Below the pieces are notes generated by a model. It was not told the origin of the DNA. It searched no databases and saw only the letters and a list, made by a program, of their open reading frames with translations. This document shows, piece by piece, positions 18,285 to 30,541 of a DNA stretch of 64,000 nt. The translations under genes and the position numbers were made by a program. Positions within the stretch are counted from its first letter, which is position 1. Every line of letters starts with the position of its first letter. This DNA comes from Stutzerimonas xanthomarina DSM 18231 (GTDB taxonomy: Bacteria > Pseudomonadota > Gammaproteobacteria > Pseudomonadales > Pseudomonadaceae). The stretch is taken from the NCBI RefSeq assembly GCF_900129835.1, contig NZ_FQXA01000001.1, positions 372,001-436,000 of the forward strand, in the 5' to 3' direction.

Positions 18285-18288
<4 letters not shown>
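17761..18288 (-). CDS. Retropepsin-like aspartic protease, membrane anchored
   Basis: 175 residues. One N-terminal transmembrane segment (about residues 12-26) is followed by a single retropepsin-type domain with the catalytic motif [12 protein letters not shown] and a later [13 protein letters not shown] strand. This fits the clan AA/TIGR02281 family, whose members probably work as dimers in the periplasm. It starts with GTG overlapping the upstream stop by GTGA and overlaps parC by four bases. The substrate is unknown. The gene is a regular neighbour of parC/parE in Pseudomonas. Confidence 0.88.
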
Positions 18289-21169
<2,881 letters not shown>

Positions 21170-21787
21170 TTATAGATCAGTGAAGTCGAGTTCGACGAAG
21201 CGCGCCGGATCGAAACCGGCGAACGCCAGCAGCGCGGGAAGGCGCTCGGCAAAGCCCTGAAAGCCATGATCACCGCCGGCCTGGATGCGCAGCGCACAAC
21301 CCTGATAGAAATCCGCTGCCTGGCGGTAGTCCAGTGTCTCGTCCGCAGTCTGCAGCCAGACCTGATAGCGCTCGGCATCCTCGGGTGCGGGCGTCTCCAG
21401 CTCGGCCAACGCGGTCACGTGGTCTTCAGTGAGCTGCCACACTTCGCCCGTGTAGAGGTTAGTCTGCGGCCCCAGATAACCGTCGAAACGGCGGTGTGGT
21501 GCGACGGCCGGATTTATAAGCAGGGCCTTGAGGCCATGGCGCTCGGCAAGGTGCGTCGCATAGTAGCCGCCAAGGGAGCTGCCGACCAGCAGCGGGCGGC
21601 CCAGCTCCGCAATCGCCGTCTCGAGCTGCGCGATAGCCTGACGCGGATGATGATGCAGCGCTGGCACCTGTAGCGAGGCCGTCAGATTCAGGCGACTCAG
21701 CGCAGCCGTCAGCTGGCTGGCTTTCCGCGACAACGGTGAACTGTTGAGGCCATGCATATAAAGAATGGTGGGCTGTTCGCGGGTCAT
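21170..21787 (-). CDS. yqiA: YqiA-type esterase (alpha/beta hydrolase)
   Basis: 205 residues from the ATG at 21787; a TTG at 21808 would add seven. Typical short alpha/beta hydrolase: oxyanion region LYMHGLNSSP, nucleophile elbow LVGSSLGGYYA and catalytic His in GGDHGFQGF. YqiA of E. coli hydrolyses short-chain esters and CoA thioesters in vitro; the cellular role is unclear. It is regularly found just before parE in gamma-proteobacteria. Confidence 0.9.
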   Translation of the reverse strand: MTREQPTILYMHGLNSSPLSRKASQLTAALSRLNLTASLQVPALHHHPRQAIAQLETAIAELGRPLLVGSSLGGYYATHLAERHGLKALLINPAVAPHRRFDGYLGPQTNLYTGEVWQLTEDHVTALAELETPAPEDAERYQVWLQTADETLDYRQAADFYQGCALRIQAGGDHGFQGFAERLPALLAFAGFDPARFVELDFTDL

Positions 21788-21933
21788 GCTGATTCGCTGG
21801 ACTGACAAAGGATGGGAAGGCTACTAGGCAGCCGCGGCCTCCGGCAAGCACGCTCTCCGCTGAACTGTCTGCAGGAACTGATCGTACGAGCTGACCATGC
21901 CTGCGAATCAGGACCATACCCAGAAGCGGAAAG

Positions 21934-21960
21934 CCTTCGCGGGCATGACCCGCTCTTACG
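21934..21960 (+). repeat. Single REP element between yqiA and cpdA
   Basis: CGCGGGCATGACCCGCTCTT then ACGG; two changes from the copies at 14.4 and 47.4 kb. It fills much of the 186-base gap between the two genes. Confidence 0.65.
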
Positions 21961-21973
21961 GCTACCGCAGCGC

Positions 21974-22789
21974 TCAATAGCCTTTGACGCTGTAGTCGAT
22001 CTCGAAATCGACGCCTACTACCCGCGAGACGCCGGTTTCCAGTACGCCATCAGCGTAAAGCCGCAACCAGCGATAGCCTGGAGCCCGCTTGTCCACGTCG
22101 AACGCCTCGCTGCCGGGCGTGAACTGCACACCGGTAGAAGGTGTTGCCAGCAACCGCACGCCATCTCGCGACTCATCGAACTCCTGATGAATATGCCCCC
22201 AAAGCAGGGCTTTCACGCCCGGATGACGATTGATGACGCTGAACAGCTCATCGCGATTATGCAGTCCGATGCCATCCATCCAGCGACTACCGATGGTTAC
22301 CGGGTGATGATGCAAACAAACCAGATAATGCCGCTCCGGCGCTTCACTCAAAGCCTCGTCCAACAGTTCGAGCTGCTCCTGCCGAAGCAGGCCGAATACC
22401 GATCCCGGAACCAGGGTGTCAAGCATCACGACACGCCAATTACCGATATCCAGCACAGGGTTCATCATGTCGCTGCCACGGGTCGCCTCTTGCATCGGGG
22501 CCAACTCGTCATGGTTGCCTGGACACCAGCGCACCGGGGCGTCGATACGCTCGGACAACTGACGAAATCGCTTATAGGAAGCAAGGGAGCCGTCTTGGGA
22601 TAGATCGCCTGTCGCCAGCATCAGGTCGATACGCGGCTGCTCGTCGAGAACCAGATCGACCACACGCTGCAGACTCTCGGCCGTATCCATGCCCAACAGC
22701 TTGCCGCCTGCTTCGGCGAACAGGTGGCTGTCGGTCAGTTGCACCAGCAAGACCGAGTCTTTTTCATCAGTGAAGGGCGCAGCAGCCAA
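21974..22789 (-). CDS. cpdA: 3',5'-cyclic-AMP phosphodiesterase CpdA
   Basis: Metallophosphoesterase that degrades cAMP and so tunes Vfr/CRP signalling. 271 residues. The metal-binding motifs are in order: TDSHLF, ATGDLSQDG, GNHDEL, HHHPV and GHIHQEF. The start chosen is TTG at 22789 because AAAGGAG lies eight bases upstream and the resulting N-terminus matches family length. An upstream frame extension to 22867 lacks similarity. It follows nudF and the DUF1249 gene on the same strand. Confidence 0.94.
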   Translation of the reverse strand: MAAAPFTDEKDSVLLVQLTDSHLFAEAGGKLLGMDTAESLQRVVDLVLDEQPRIDLMLATGDLSQDGSLASYKRFRQLSERIDAPVRWCPGNHDELAPMQEATRGSDMMNPVLDIGNWRVVMLDTLVPGSVFGLLRQEQLELLDEALSEAPERHYLVCLHHHPVTIGSRWMDGIGLHNRDELFSVINRHPGVKALLWGHIHQEFDESRDGVRLLATPSTGVQFTPGSEAFDVDKRAPGYRWLRLYADGVLETGVSRVVGVDFEIDYSVKGY

Positions 22790-22942
22790 GACCCGTCTCC
22801 TTTGGCGAAATCGCAGAAGAATTATGGTGGCTGGGCGTTGCAGGGGTAAACCGCGCGATGCGGGCATCCATCACAGAACCGCTTGGGAGCACTTCAATGC
22901 ATGGCACAGCGCCAGCATCACCTCAGGCGTGCGTTGCTCTAC

Positions 22943-23389
22943 TTAAAGCACAAACTCAAGCTCATGGCCGCACGCCAGGCAGTGACCGAGCCATTCCCCG
23001 AGAAACAGGTTGAGCTGATTCTTCTCGTCAGGCTGATGCATTTGCGCGTTGGGATAGCTGTAAATTCCGCGGAAACGCCGGGCATTCTCCGCCCCGATCA
23101 CTTCAGCCATACGCGCATCATGATAGACCCGTACATCCATTTGCGGCGCCGGCAACCAAGGCAGACAGTCCTGCTGACTAATCTGGACGGTGGTGGTGTA
23201 GGGGCAGCTCTCGGTCACCGTCAGCACCAGCACGCCGAGCAGCCGGTCGCCCTGGCTCATGGCGATGCGACGCGTATCCGGATGATTGCGCATTCCGGGC
23301 AGCAAGCGCAACAGACGCAGGTAGTTCGCCTCGCATGCTGCCTGCAACTCCAGCAGGTCGACGCGGTATCGTTCGCGGGTTCGCCTCAT
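22943..23389 (-). CDS. DUF1249 family protein
   Basis: 148 residues. A small soluble protein of unknown function with a family-typical C-terminus ending LACGHELEFVL. The start at 23389 forms an ATGA overlap with the nudF stop and has GGAGG seven bases upstream, which decides it over the ATG six bases earlier. The nudF-DUF1249-cpdA order is widespread in gamma-proteobacteria, so a link to nucleotide metabolism is suggested by context only. Confidence 0.88.
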   Translation of the reverse strand: MRRTRERYRVDLLELQAACEANYLRLLRLLPGMRNHPDTRRIAMSQGDRLLGVLVLTVTESCPYTTTVQISQQDCLPWLPAPQMDVRVYHDARMAEVIGAENARRFRGIYSYPNAQMHQPDEKNQLNLFLGEWLGHCLACGHELEFVL

Positions 23390-24003
23390 ATCCATGCCTC
23401 CCTGATCTCGCTGCGGTTCAAGGCCAGCCACTGCAGGGCGATGATCGTAGCCGCATTATCGATCCGGCCGTCACGCAGCGCCTCCAATGCATCTTCAAAA
23501 GACCACACAGATGCACGGATATCCTCACCCTCCTCTTCCAGCCCGAACACGCCGCCAGCGCCGACACTGCTGCAGCGCCCTACGTAGAGATGGATGCGCT
23601 CGGTGCTGCCGCCCGGGGATGGATAGTAAACAGACACCGGCCAGAGTTCGCCGAGCTCAAGGCCTGCTTCTTCGATCGACTCCCGGCGCGCCACCTCTTC
23701 AGGCTGCTCGTCCTTATCGATCAGACCGGCCACCGTTTCTACCAGCCATGGGTTATCGCCATGCGCCATGGCACCAACACGAAACTGCTCGATCAACACG
23801 ACCTCGTCGCGCTGGGGATCATACGGAAGCACGCAGACGGCATCGTGACGAACAAACAATTCGCGCTCGATCTCGGCACCCATGCCGCCTCGGAACAGGC
23901 GGTGGCGAAGGCGGAAGCGGTCAAGATTGTAGAACCCACTGAAGCAGCGCTCGCGGCGGATGATCTCGACATCGTCGGCGCCGGCTTGGAAAATATCGTT
24001 CAT
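23386..24003 (-). CDS. nudF: ADP-ribose diphosphatase (Nudix)
   Basis: Nudix hydrolase that cleaves ADP-ribose to AMP and ribose-5-phosphate. 205 residues. The full Nudix box is present: G-x5-E-x7-REx2EE-x-GL, read here as GLIDKDEQPEE then VARRESIEEAGL. A longer N-terminal strand region typical of the dimeric ADPRase subfamily precedes it. It is the first gene of the nudF-DUF1249-cpdA group and divergent from the lipoprotein gene at 24235. Confidence 0.93.
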   Translation of the reverse strand: MNDIFQAGADDVEIIRRERCFSGFYNLDRFRLRHRLFRGGMGAEIERELFVRHDAVCVLPYDPQRDEVVLIEQFRVGAMAHGDNPWLVETVAGLIDKDEQPEEVARRESIEEAGLELGELWPVSVYYPSPGGSTERIHLYVGRCSSVGAGGVFGLEEEGEDIRASVWSFEDALEALRDGRIDNAATIIALQWLALNRSEIREAWI

Positions 24004-24234
24004 GAACTACTCACATAATCGGTTTGTTCCAGCACCTGCCGGCGCCGAAAAAGGCTGCAACCGTCACGGCGTGAGCGGTCTCTCTGCTGCCATCCTAGCG
24101 CGCCGTATGCTCAGGCGCAGCCCTTTGCAGACCACACGCATGATGAAATTTATCGAGGCGAGCAGTCTCGAACTTCGCGTCTGCAATAGACTCGAACCCG
24201 CACCGAAACGTCCATAGGGGAGTTCCATCCGTTG

Positions 24235-24960
24235 ATGCCTGTCCGCAAAACCATCGCTCTCTTGGTACTGGCCCTTCTTATGGCCGGCTGCGCCCATCTC
24301 GGCGGCGATCGGCCCGTCGAGCCTCGTCAGATCGTCAGCGAGCAGCGCGCCGCCAATTGCCCCAAGACGGACGACAGCTGCCCATTGGTAAACATCGATG
24401 CCCAGGTGTTTGCGGGCGAGCCGGAGCTGAACGCACTGATCGACCGGCGCCTGCGGCAGATGACCATCAACGCGCCGGGCGCCAGTCTGCCAGCCTCGCT
24501 CGAAGCCTATCAGCAGAGCTTCCTGCACGATGCGAGACCCGGCTGGAGCAGCTATCTGCAGGCCAAACTGATCGATCAACATGATTCGCTGCTGGTGGTG
24601 GAGCTTTCCAGCTACCTCTATACCGGCGGCGCCCATGGCATGCCCGGCCGCGGATTCATTAACTACGACCGCGAGCAAGACCTGGAGTTGAAGCTCGCCG
24701 ATGTGCTGCTGCCTGGCAAGGAAGGCGCCTTCTGGCGTGCCGCGGCAAAGGCGCACCAGCGCTGGCTGGTCGCGAACGGGCACGATGCCGAATTCATACG
24801 GAACTGGCCCTTCCAGCAGACCGCCAACGTGGCGCTGCTACGCGACAAGGTGCTGCTCAAATACGACGTCTATAGCATCGCGCCCTACTCGAGCGGGCAT
24901 CCGACACTGGAAATTCCCTACAAGGAACTTGAGGGCATACTTCAGCCGGCGTATCTGTAG
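24235..24960 (+). CDS. DUF3298/RsiV-like lipoprotein
   Basis: 241 residues with a lipoprotein signal ending LLMAGC. The C-terminal half matches the DUF3298/RsiV domain (SYLYTGGAHGMPGRGFINYDRE is its typical loop, followed by LKLADVLLPGKE). The N-terminal part resembles the companion PdaC/DUF4163 domain. It is probably anchored in a membrane facing the periplasm; function is unknown. A GGGGAG stands upstream; a TTG three bases before the ATG is an alternative start. Confidence 0.85.
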   Translation: MPVRKTIALLVLALLMAGCAHLGGDRPVEPRQIVSEQRAANCPKTDDSCPLVNIDAQVFAGEPELNALIDRRLRQMTINAPGASLPASLEAYQQSFLHDARPGWSSYLQAKLIDQHDSLLVVELSSYLYTGGAHGMPGRGFINYDREQDLELKLADVLLPGKEGAFWRAAAKAHQRWLVANGHDAEFIRNWPFQQTANVALLRDKVLLKYDVYSIAPYSSGHPTLEIPYKELEGILQPAYL

Positions 24961-24998
24961 CCAGTGGTCAACCTGGCCTGAAGCTGCCGGCTGAATAC

Positions 24999-25027
24999 CT
25001 GGCCGCCTGGCAAAGCCGGGCGGCCAG
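24999..25027. terminator. GC-rich hairpin after the DUF3298 gene
   Basis: The arms CTGGCCGCC (24999-25007) and GGCGGCCAG (25019-25027) are exact complements around an 11-base loop. It lies between the plus-strand lipoprotein gene and the minus-strand end of wbpM, so it could stop transcription in both directions. There is no clear T-run. Confidence 0.45.
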
Positions 25028-25115
25028 CGTCGAGCACCCTTCCCTCTCAAGACCATGACCGCATCGCCTCAGCTGTGGGGCTGACGTACGCACCAGCGGG
25101 CAATGACAAAGACCC

Positions 25116-27128
25116 CTACTCGGCAGGCCCAGCCCTCCGCTGCTGATAAATCAAATCAACAATCTCGCCCTCAGGCACATAGCCGCTCACCACCTCGCGC
25201 AACAGCACCCGAACCTGCGGATAATCGTCCTGTTCGACCGCCTTGAGCAGCTTTGCCAATACCCCCCGCAGCATGTCCCAGGTGAAGTACTCCTCGTCGG
25301 CTCGCATGATCATCGGGTGCTCGGTGGGGCTGACGTTGTCGCCGATCAACAGCTCTTCATATAACTTCTCGCCCGGACGCAATCCGGTGAACTCAATCTC
25401 TATGTCCCCGTGTGGACACTTCTCCGACTGGATGCTCAGGCCGGATAGACGGATCAGCTTCTCGGCCAGCTGCGCGATCAGTACCGGTTGGCCCATATCC
25501 AACACGAAAACGTCGCCGCCTTGTCCCATGGAACCCGCCTGGATTACCAACTGTGCGGCTTCTGGAATTGTCATGAAATAACGCGTGATCTTTGGGTGGG
25601 TAACCGTAACGGGCCCTCCAGCACGGATTTGCTCATAAAACCTGGGAATTACCGAGCCAGACGAGCCCAGCACATTTCCGAAGCGAACCATCGTGAAACG
25701 GGTCTTGTTCACGTGGTGAACGCCCTCTTCAGCGGAAAACAGAACGGGGGCTGTCTCGCGGCTTAGCGCCTGCAAAATCATTTCCGCAACGCGCTTGGTA
25801 CTGCCCATAACATTTGTGGGCCGAACTGCTTTGTCGGTTGAGATCAACACGAAGTTCGAGACACCGGCCTGAATCGCAGCCTGTGCGGTATAGAGCGTGC
25901 CGAAGGTATTGTTCAGCACCCCTTCGGCTATGTTGTGCTCGACCATCGGAACGTGCTTATAAGCTGCCGCGTGATAAACGGAGTTGACTTTCCAAGTACG
26001 CATAACATCGACGATACGGACACCGTTTCGAATTGAGCCAAGGATCGGCACCAGCCGCACCGAGAGCGACTCACGCTCGACCCTGCTCTCCAATTCACTG
26101 TGGATCCGGTAGAGGTTGAACTCGCAATGCTCAAAGAGGAGCAAGGTCCGTGGCTTGGTGGTAATAATCTGACGGCAGAGTTCACTGCCGATAGAGCCAC
26201 CAGCCCCTGTCACCAACACGATCTGATCGCGAATGCACCGCTCGAATAGCTCCTGTCGTGCGGGGACCGCATCACGCCCAAGCAGGTCTGCAACATCGAC
26301 CTCCTGGAGATCCTCAACCTTTACTCGGCCACTCGCCAAATCCATGACAGCTGGCACACTGCGAACATGCAGTGGAAACGGCTCCAAGCTTTCCAGAACC
26401 TCGCGCCGTCGGGCACGGGATGCAGAGGGAATGGCCAAGAGAATTTGCTGGGCAGCAGTCTCGTTGATCAGCTGCTGAATGTGCTTTGGCTTGTATACGC
26501 GCAGGCCTGAGATGGTCCTGTTTGCAATGGCGGGATCATCGTCGATGAAGGCGACCGGACGCATCGTACGCCCCATTCGCAATGCAGCAACCAACTGATT
26601 ACCTGCCGCGCCCGCCCCGTAAATCGCCACTCGTGCAAGGCCTGCATCTGCTCGCTTGAAGTTCAGCGTCTGGCCGGCCGCGAACCAGTGCCCCATAAAG
26701 TATTGCCGCATGACCAGCCGCAACCCACCAATCAGCACGAGGCTTAGCCACCAATAGTTCAAAACCAGTGAGCGAGGTATGACCTTTGGTGCGCCCTGAT
26801 ACCAATAAACAGCGAGCGAAAGCATGAGCGATGACAACGTCACTGCTTTGACGATCGCCATCAAGGCATCGTTGCCGAAGTAGCGCATGACCGCACGGTA
26901 CATACCGATACGGATGAACAAAGGAATTGCAATCAACGGCGCGACCGCGAACAGCCAGGCATGTACGCCGAAAGGATCAATTGTCTTTGCGTCGCCCAAC
27001 CGAACCACGAATGAAAGCCACAACGCGGTCCACACCAGAACGATATCCGTCAGGACCTGAATAAGCCGCTTGTAACGCCGGGGCAGCCGGACGAGTCGCC
27101 CGCGCAGCCCCTCGGCCAATCTCAACAA
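25116..27128 (-). CDS. wbpM: WbpM-like UDP-GlcNAc 4,6-dehydratase
   Basis: Membrane-bound nucleotide-sugar dehydratase that makes a UDP-4-keto-6-deoxy-HexNAc, the precursor of QuiNAc or FucNAc. 670 residues, close to WbpM. Four transmembrane segments lie within the first 150 residues. A first Rossmann-like region (about 165-290, AIYGAGAAGNQL) and the catalytic SDR domain (VTGAGGSIGSEL from about residue 310) follow. The catalytic Tyr of SDRs is replaced by Met (MGSTKR), the Ser-Met-Lys triad known for WbpM. TTG start with GAGGTGA upstream. Last gene of the cluster in the direction of transcription, as in many Pseudomonas O-antigen loci. Confidence 0.93.
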   Translation of the reverse strand: MLRLAEGLRGRLVRLPRRYKRLIQVLTDIVLVWTALWLSFVVRLGDAKTIDPFGVHAWLFAVAPLIAIPLFIRIGMYRAVMRYFGNDALMAIVKAVTLSSLMLSLAVYWYQGAPKVIPRSLVLNYWWLSLVLIGGLRLVMRQYFMGHWFAAGQTLNFKRADAGLARVAIYGAGAAGNQLVAALRMGRTMRPVAFIDDDPAIANRTISGLRVYKPKHIQQLINETAAQQILLAIPSASRARRREVLESLEPFPLHVRSVPAVMDLASGRVKVEDLQEVDVADLLGRDAVPARQELFERCIRDQIVLVTGAGGSIGSELCRQIITTKPRTLLLFEHCEFNLYRIHSELESRVERESLSVRLVPILGSIRNGVRIVDVMRTWKVNSVYHAAAYKHVPMVEHNIAEGVLNNTFGTLYTAQAAIQAGVSNFVLISTDKAVRPTNVMGSTKRVAEMILQALSRETAPVLFSAEEGVHHVNKTRFTMVRFGNVLGSSGSVIPRFYEQIRAGGPVTVTHPKITRYFMTIPEAAQLVIQAGSMGQGGDVFVLDMGQPVLIAQLAEKLIRLSGLSIQSEKCPHGDIEIEFTGLRPGEKLYEELLIGDNVSPTEHPMIMRADEEYFTWDMLRGVLAKLLKAVEQDDYPQVRVLLREVVSGYVPEGEIVDLIYQQRRAGPAE

Positions 27129-27194
27129 AATATCACCTCAATCTTTCCCTATTCGGCAACCTTCGCCCGCGGACAAACAGGTGCATCTGGATGC

Positions 27195-28229
27195 TTATTC
27201 CTGGACAGCAGATTTCTCAGGCTGACCAGCTTTAAGCCATGCCACAACCCAAACCAGTGGCGCATAGGCGATCACCAGCCCCACCACCCCATCCAACCAC
27301 TGCAACCCCACTGCCATGCCGATGGGCAATAACCAAAGAATGTTCACAGCCAAAACGCCGAGCGTCACCGGCCGATGTGAACCTAAACGGCGAGAAGCGA
27401 TCTGGTAGCCGTGGCTGCGGTGAGCCTCGTACACTCTGACACCCCGCAACAATCGCTGCATCAAGGTCCAAGTGGCATCGACAATAAAGATGCCAAGCAG
27501 AATCAACCAGCACCAAAGCAATTGCGGCGCCAACCAGCCTGCGTGTATCGAAAGTGCACCAATCGTTATACCGAGAAACCCACTCCCGGCGTCACCCATG
27601 AATATTCGCGCGGGCGGCCAGTTCCAAACTAGAAATCCCGCTACGGCCGCAGCCAGCAGAACAGGCACAAGCGTAGCGTCCGCAAACCCCACCGATGCAT
27701 AAACCGCCGCCGCGCCCAGACAAACGGTCACCGCTTGAACGCTGGCAATGCCATCGATACCGTCCATGAAGTTGTAGAGGTTGAGGTGCCAGACGAGCCA
27801 GATAGCAGCAAGCAAGTGCCCCCACCACCCAAAATTTACCGTCGACCCGAACAACTCAAGTGGAGGAAGCCCACCGAGCCAGAACAGCACCCAGGCCGCC
27901 GCCAAGAAATGCCCGAGCAGGCGCCAACGGGCAGCAATATGACCATGGTCATCAAAAAAGCCGACCATAGCGACAGCACAACCGGCGCCCCATAAACCCC
28001 ATACCTCGACCCATGGGACCAATCCCAACGACGCCAAAACTGGCAGAGCAACGAGCAGACTAATGACTATCGCTACCCCGCCGCCGCGGGGCGTCGGCAC
28101 AGTATGCGAGCTGCGGGCATTGGGTACATCGATCAGGTCGCGGTGCAATGCGTACCGTCTCAGCAGCCAAGTCAACAAATAAGAACCGCCGAATACTAGC
28201 GGCAGCAACAAAAAAATCGCCCCCATCAT
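27195..28229 (-). CDS. wbpL: WbpL-like initiating glycosyltransferase (MraY/WecA family)
   Basis: Polyprenyl-phosphate HexNAc-1-phosphate transferase that puts the first sugar on undecaprenyl phosphate. 344 residues and about ten hydrophobic segments. Family motifs: SHTVPTPRGGGVAIV near the start, the Asp pair in GFFDDHGHI, NFMDGIDG and FMGDAGSGFLG. In P. aeruginosa WbpL starts B-band O-antigen with FucNAc or QuiNAc, and the adjacent wbpM here would supply that sugar. A 66-base gap separates it from wbpM. Confidence 0.92.
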   Translation of the reverse strand: MMGAIFLLLPLVFGGSYLLTWLLRRYALHRDLIDVPNARSSHTVPTPRGGGVAIVISLLVALPVLASLGLVPWVEVWGLWGAGCAVAMVGFFDDHGHIAARWRLLGHFLAAAWVLFWLGGLPPLELFGSTVNFGWWGHLLAAIWLVWHLNLYNFMDGIDGIASVQAVTVCLGAAAVYASVGFADATLVPVLLAAAVAGFLVWNWPPARIFMGDAGSGFLGITIGALSIHAGWLAPQLLWCWLILLGIFIVDATWTLMQRLLRGVRVYEAHRSHGYQIASRRLGSHRPVTLGVLAVNILWLLPIGMAVGLQWLDGVVGLVIAYAPLVWVVAWLKAGQPEKSAVQE

Positions 28230-28284
28230 CCACTCCCTAGATAGCGGCTTTCACGCCGAGCAGCGCCTCTGACAATACAGTTTT

Positions 28285-28309
28285 GTAGGAGGCGCGCCCC
28301 GCGGCGAAC
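28285..28309 (-). repeat. REP-like palindrome inside the polysaccharide cluster
   Basis: GTAGGAGGCGCGCCCCGCGG followed by CGAAC resembles the reverse-oriented REP units near 14.5 and 47.5 kb. It lies in the 135-base gap between wbpL and the epimerase gene and could attenuate transcription of the distal wbpL-wbpM pair. Confidence 0.5.
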
Positions 28310-28364
28310 CAATGTCACAGTCTGCAGCCAATCTCAAATGAAAATTCGGAAAAAAAGCAATGAA

Positions 28365-29339
28365 TCAAAGCTCTTGCTTAAAACCAACCGCGGTCAACGC
28401 AAGGGCCTCGTGCACACTTACCGGTGGGCGCCACCCCAAGAGCGCTTTGGTTTTACCGATATCGGCCTGCAACGATCCGCATATACGTTCAATCACGGCC
28501 CGCTTGCCAAGCACAGCACCTGCTCCCTCCAATAACCGAGGTGGAACAGGGATTAGCCGAGCCGGCTTACCAAGCGCCTCTCCGAGCCGCCGAAGCAGTT
28601 CGGTAGTTGAAAGATCTTCATCATCGCTTGCTAAAAATGCCTGTCCGGCAGCATTGGGGTGAGCCAAGCAAGACACAATCAAATCGGCCAAGTTATCTAG
28701 TGCGACAAGACTGCGACGGTTTCGTATTGCACCAAGCGGAAGCGGAATCCCCTTATCCAACCATCTCATCATGCTATAGAAATTCGCTTTAACTCCCGGC
28801 CCGTATACCAACGGCGGTCGAATGATGACCACCTCCAATCCTGTCTTCTCCGAGAGCGCCAGCAGCGCCCGTTCGGCATCCATCTTGGATACTGCGTAAG
28901 GGTCGACCGGACATAGCGCATCATCGGCGGTAAAGGGCCGTCCGCAGGAAGTGGATTCACCATGCACCTTCACCGAACTGAGGAACACGAAGCGCTTGGC
29001 ACCTGCCTGCGCCGCAGCGTGAGCCAAGTTCAGCGTGCCGTTAACGTTTACTGCCCGAAAGGCAGCAAGCGGGTCGGAGTGAAGCTCATCCATCACATGA
29101 ACCCGAGCCGCGCAATGGACGACCACATCCACACCGCTGAGCAAATCAGGCCTTAGCTGAGCAGTTGCGAGGTCGCCGAGTTCCAGCCACTGAACGGTGC
29201 CGCCACGCTCGGAAGTGTCCCGCTCGGCACATCGAAGTCGTCGAACTGCCGCGACAACGCAACACCCAGGCAGCATCGTTATCTGCGGTACTAGAGCCCG
29301 CGCCACGAATCCGTCCGCGCCCGTGACAAGTACGCGCAT
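28365..29339 (-). CDS. SDR-family sugar-nucleotide epimerase/reductase
   Basis: 324 residues. Extended SDR fold with the NAD(P)-binding motif VLVTGADGFVARAL, the Ser of FLSSVKVHGE and the catalytic Tyr-Lys pair YAVSK. Next to wbpL and wbpM it most resembles WbpV-type 4-keto reductases that finish UDP-QuiNAc, or 4-epimerases; I cannot separate these by eye. The start at 29339 overlaps the upstream GT4 stop by TGATG, so the two are coupled. Confidence 0.85.
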   Translation of the reverse strand: MRVLVTGADGFVARALVPQITMLPGCCVVAAVRRLRCAERDTSERGGTVQWLELGDLATAQLRPDLLSGVDVVVHCAARVHVMDELHSDPLAAFRAVNVNGTLNLAHAAAQAGAKRFVFLSSVKVHGESTSCGRPFTADDALCPVDPYAVSKMDAERALLALSEKTGLEVVIIRPPLVYGPGVKANFYSMMRWLDKGIPLPLGAIRNRRSLVALDNLADLIVSCLAHPNAAGQAFLASDDEDLSTTELLRRLGEALGKPARLIPVPPRLLEGAGAVLGKRAVIERICGSLQADIGKTKALLGWRPPVSVHEALALTAVGFKQEL

Positions 29340-30529
29340 CAAATCGCTTCCCGGACAAGTTCAAGCACATCATCTGCCATGGAGCGCATGATCCGCTTAC
29401 GAGCGAAACGATCGACGAACTCCGGGCGCGGAACATCCTCAAGACTCAACCGACTCAACGCGTCCAATGCACCGTCTATATCGCAGGGCTCGAAAACAGC
29501 TGTGTTGGTGATCTCCGCTTTGACAAACTCGGAGGCATAGCCAGCTACGCCTGCCAGAATGGGCTTGCCAGTAGCTGCATACTCAAACAGCTTGGATGGC
29601 AGCACCCGCCGAAAGGCTTTGAAATCGTTGAGATGCAGAAACAGAACATCTGCCTGTCGATAGACAGCGAGCAACCGGTCACGTGAAACCGGCGCAAGCA
29701 GTTCCACATTCTCAACACCACTTTCAGCCACAGCATCTCTCAGAGCCTGCTGGCGTCCGCCTGCTCCTACGATACTGAAATGAACTTGGGCGCCCAGACG
29801 CTGCGCAAGCGCCGGAATGATCAGATGCAATCCCTGCCCGTCCCCGATATTTCCCGCATACAGAATGCGCAACGGCTGGTCAGCATTGCTATCTCCAGAC
29901 GAAGTTAAAGGAAGATCAACAAAGTCGTCATCAACACCGTTTGTGTAAACCGAAAACTGCTGCTGGGGATATTTCGGCTGAAAGTAGCCCAGGAACCCAG
30001 CGGCTACCAGGTTCACCTTATCCGCCCGCTTGATGGACCAGCGCTCCAACGCACCGAACGTCCAGGCAACAGCCCTGCCAAACGGCGAAGGAAACAATTC
30101 GCCCAAGTTCTCCACAAAAATGTCACGGATGTCCAGATACAGCCGCGCACGCTGGCGACGAGCGATCCAGCTTCCCAATACAGCCGTCATCAACCTCGAC
30201 GAGGTCGCGACCACGACGTCATAGTGATCTTCGCCAGCAATTCGATTGGCCTGCAAAGCAAAAGCTGCGAACGCCTTTGCCTGATCGACAAAACCGCTCT
30301 TATGCACTGGCAGCTGGACGCGCCGGATGCGTACGCAGCCTTGCGCCTCGACCGCTAGCGCCTCACTGGCGTGGGAGTGGTAGCGGTTGGGCTGCGTGGT
30401 CAGCACGTCAATATCTGTTTCCCCGGCCACCCGCGCACAAAGCGCATCAACCAATGCCTTGGCGCGGAAAGAGCCCGCGGAGAGATCAGGAGGATAGAAA
30501 AAGCTAAGCAGCAGAATTCGTTTACGCAT
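29339..30529 (-). CDS. Family 4 glycosyltransferase (WbuB-like)
   Basis: 396 residues, two Rossmann-like halves of a GT-B enzyme. The N-terminal donor/acceptor signature LLSFFYPPDLSAGSFRAK and a C-terminal half with RILYAGNIGDGQGL and the nucleotide-binding region FEYAATGKPILAG fit GT4 enzymes such as WbuB. Probably a cytoplasmic-face retaining transferase that adds the second or third sugar of the repeat. ATG at 30529 is chosen; GTG at 30538 is an alternative. Follows another GT4 gene by a few bases. Confidence 0.85.
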   Translation of the reverse strand: MRKRILLLSFFYPPDLSAGSFRAKALVDALCARVAGETDIDVLTTQPNRYHSHASEALAVEAQGCVRIRRVQLPVHKSGFVDQAKAFAAFALQANRIAGEDHYDVVVATSSRLMTAVLGSWIARRQRARLYLDIRDIFVENLGELFPSPFGRAVAWTFGALERWSIKRADKVNLVAAGFLGYFQPKYPQQQFSVYTNGVDDDFVDLPLTSSGDSNADQPLRILYAGNIGDGQGLHLIIPALAQRLGAQVHFSIVGAGGRQQALRDAVAESGVENVELLAPVSRDRLLAVYRQADVLFLHLNDFKAFRRVLPSKLFEYAATGKPILAGVAGYASEFVKAEITNTAVFEPCDIDGALDALSRLSLEDVPRPEFVDRFARKRIMRSMADDVLELVREAI

Positions 30530-30541
30530 CAGCAGCACAGA

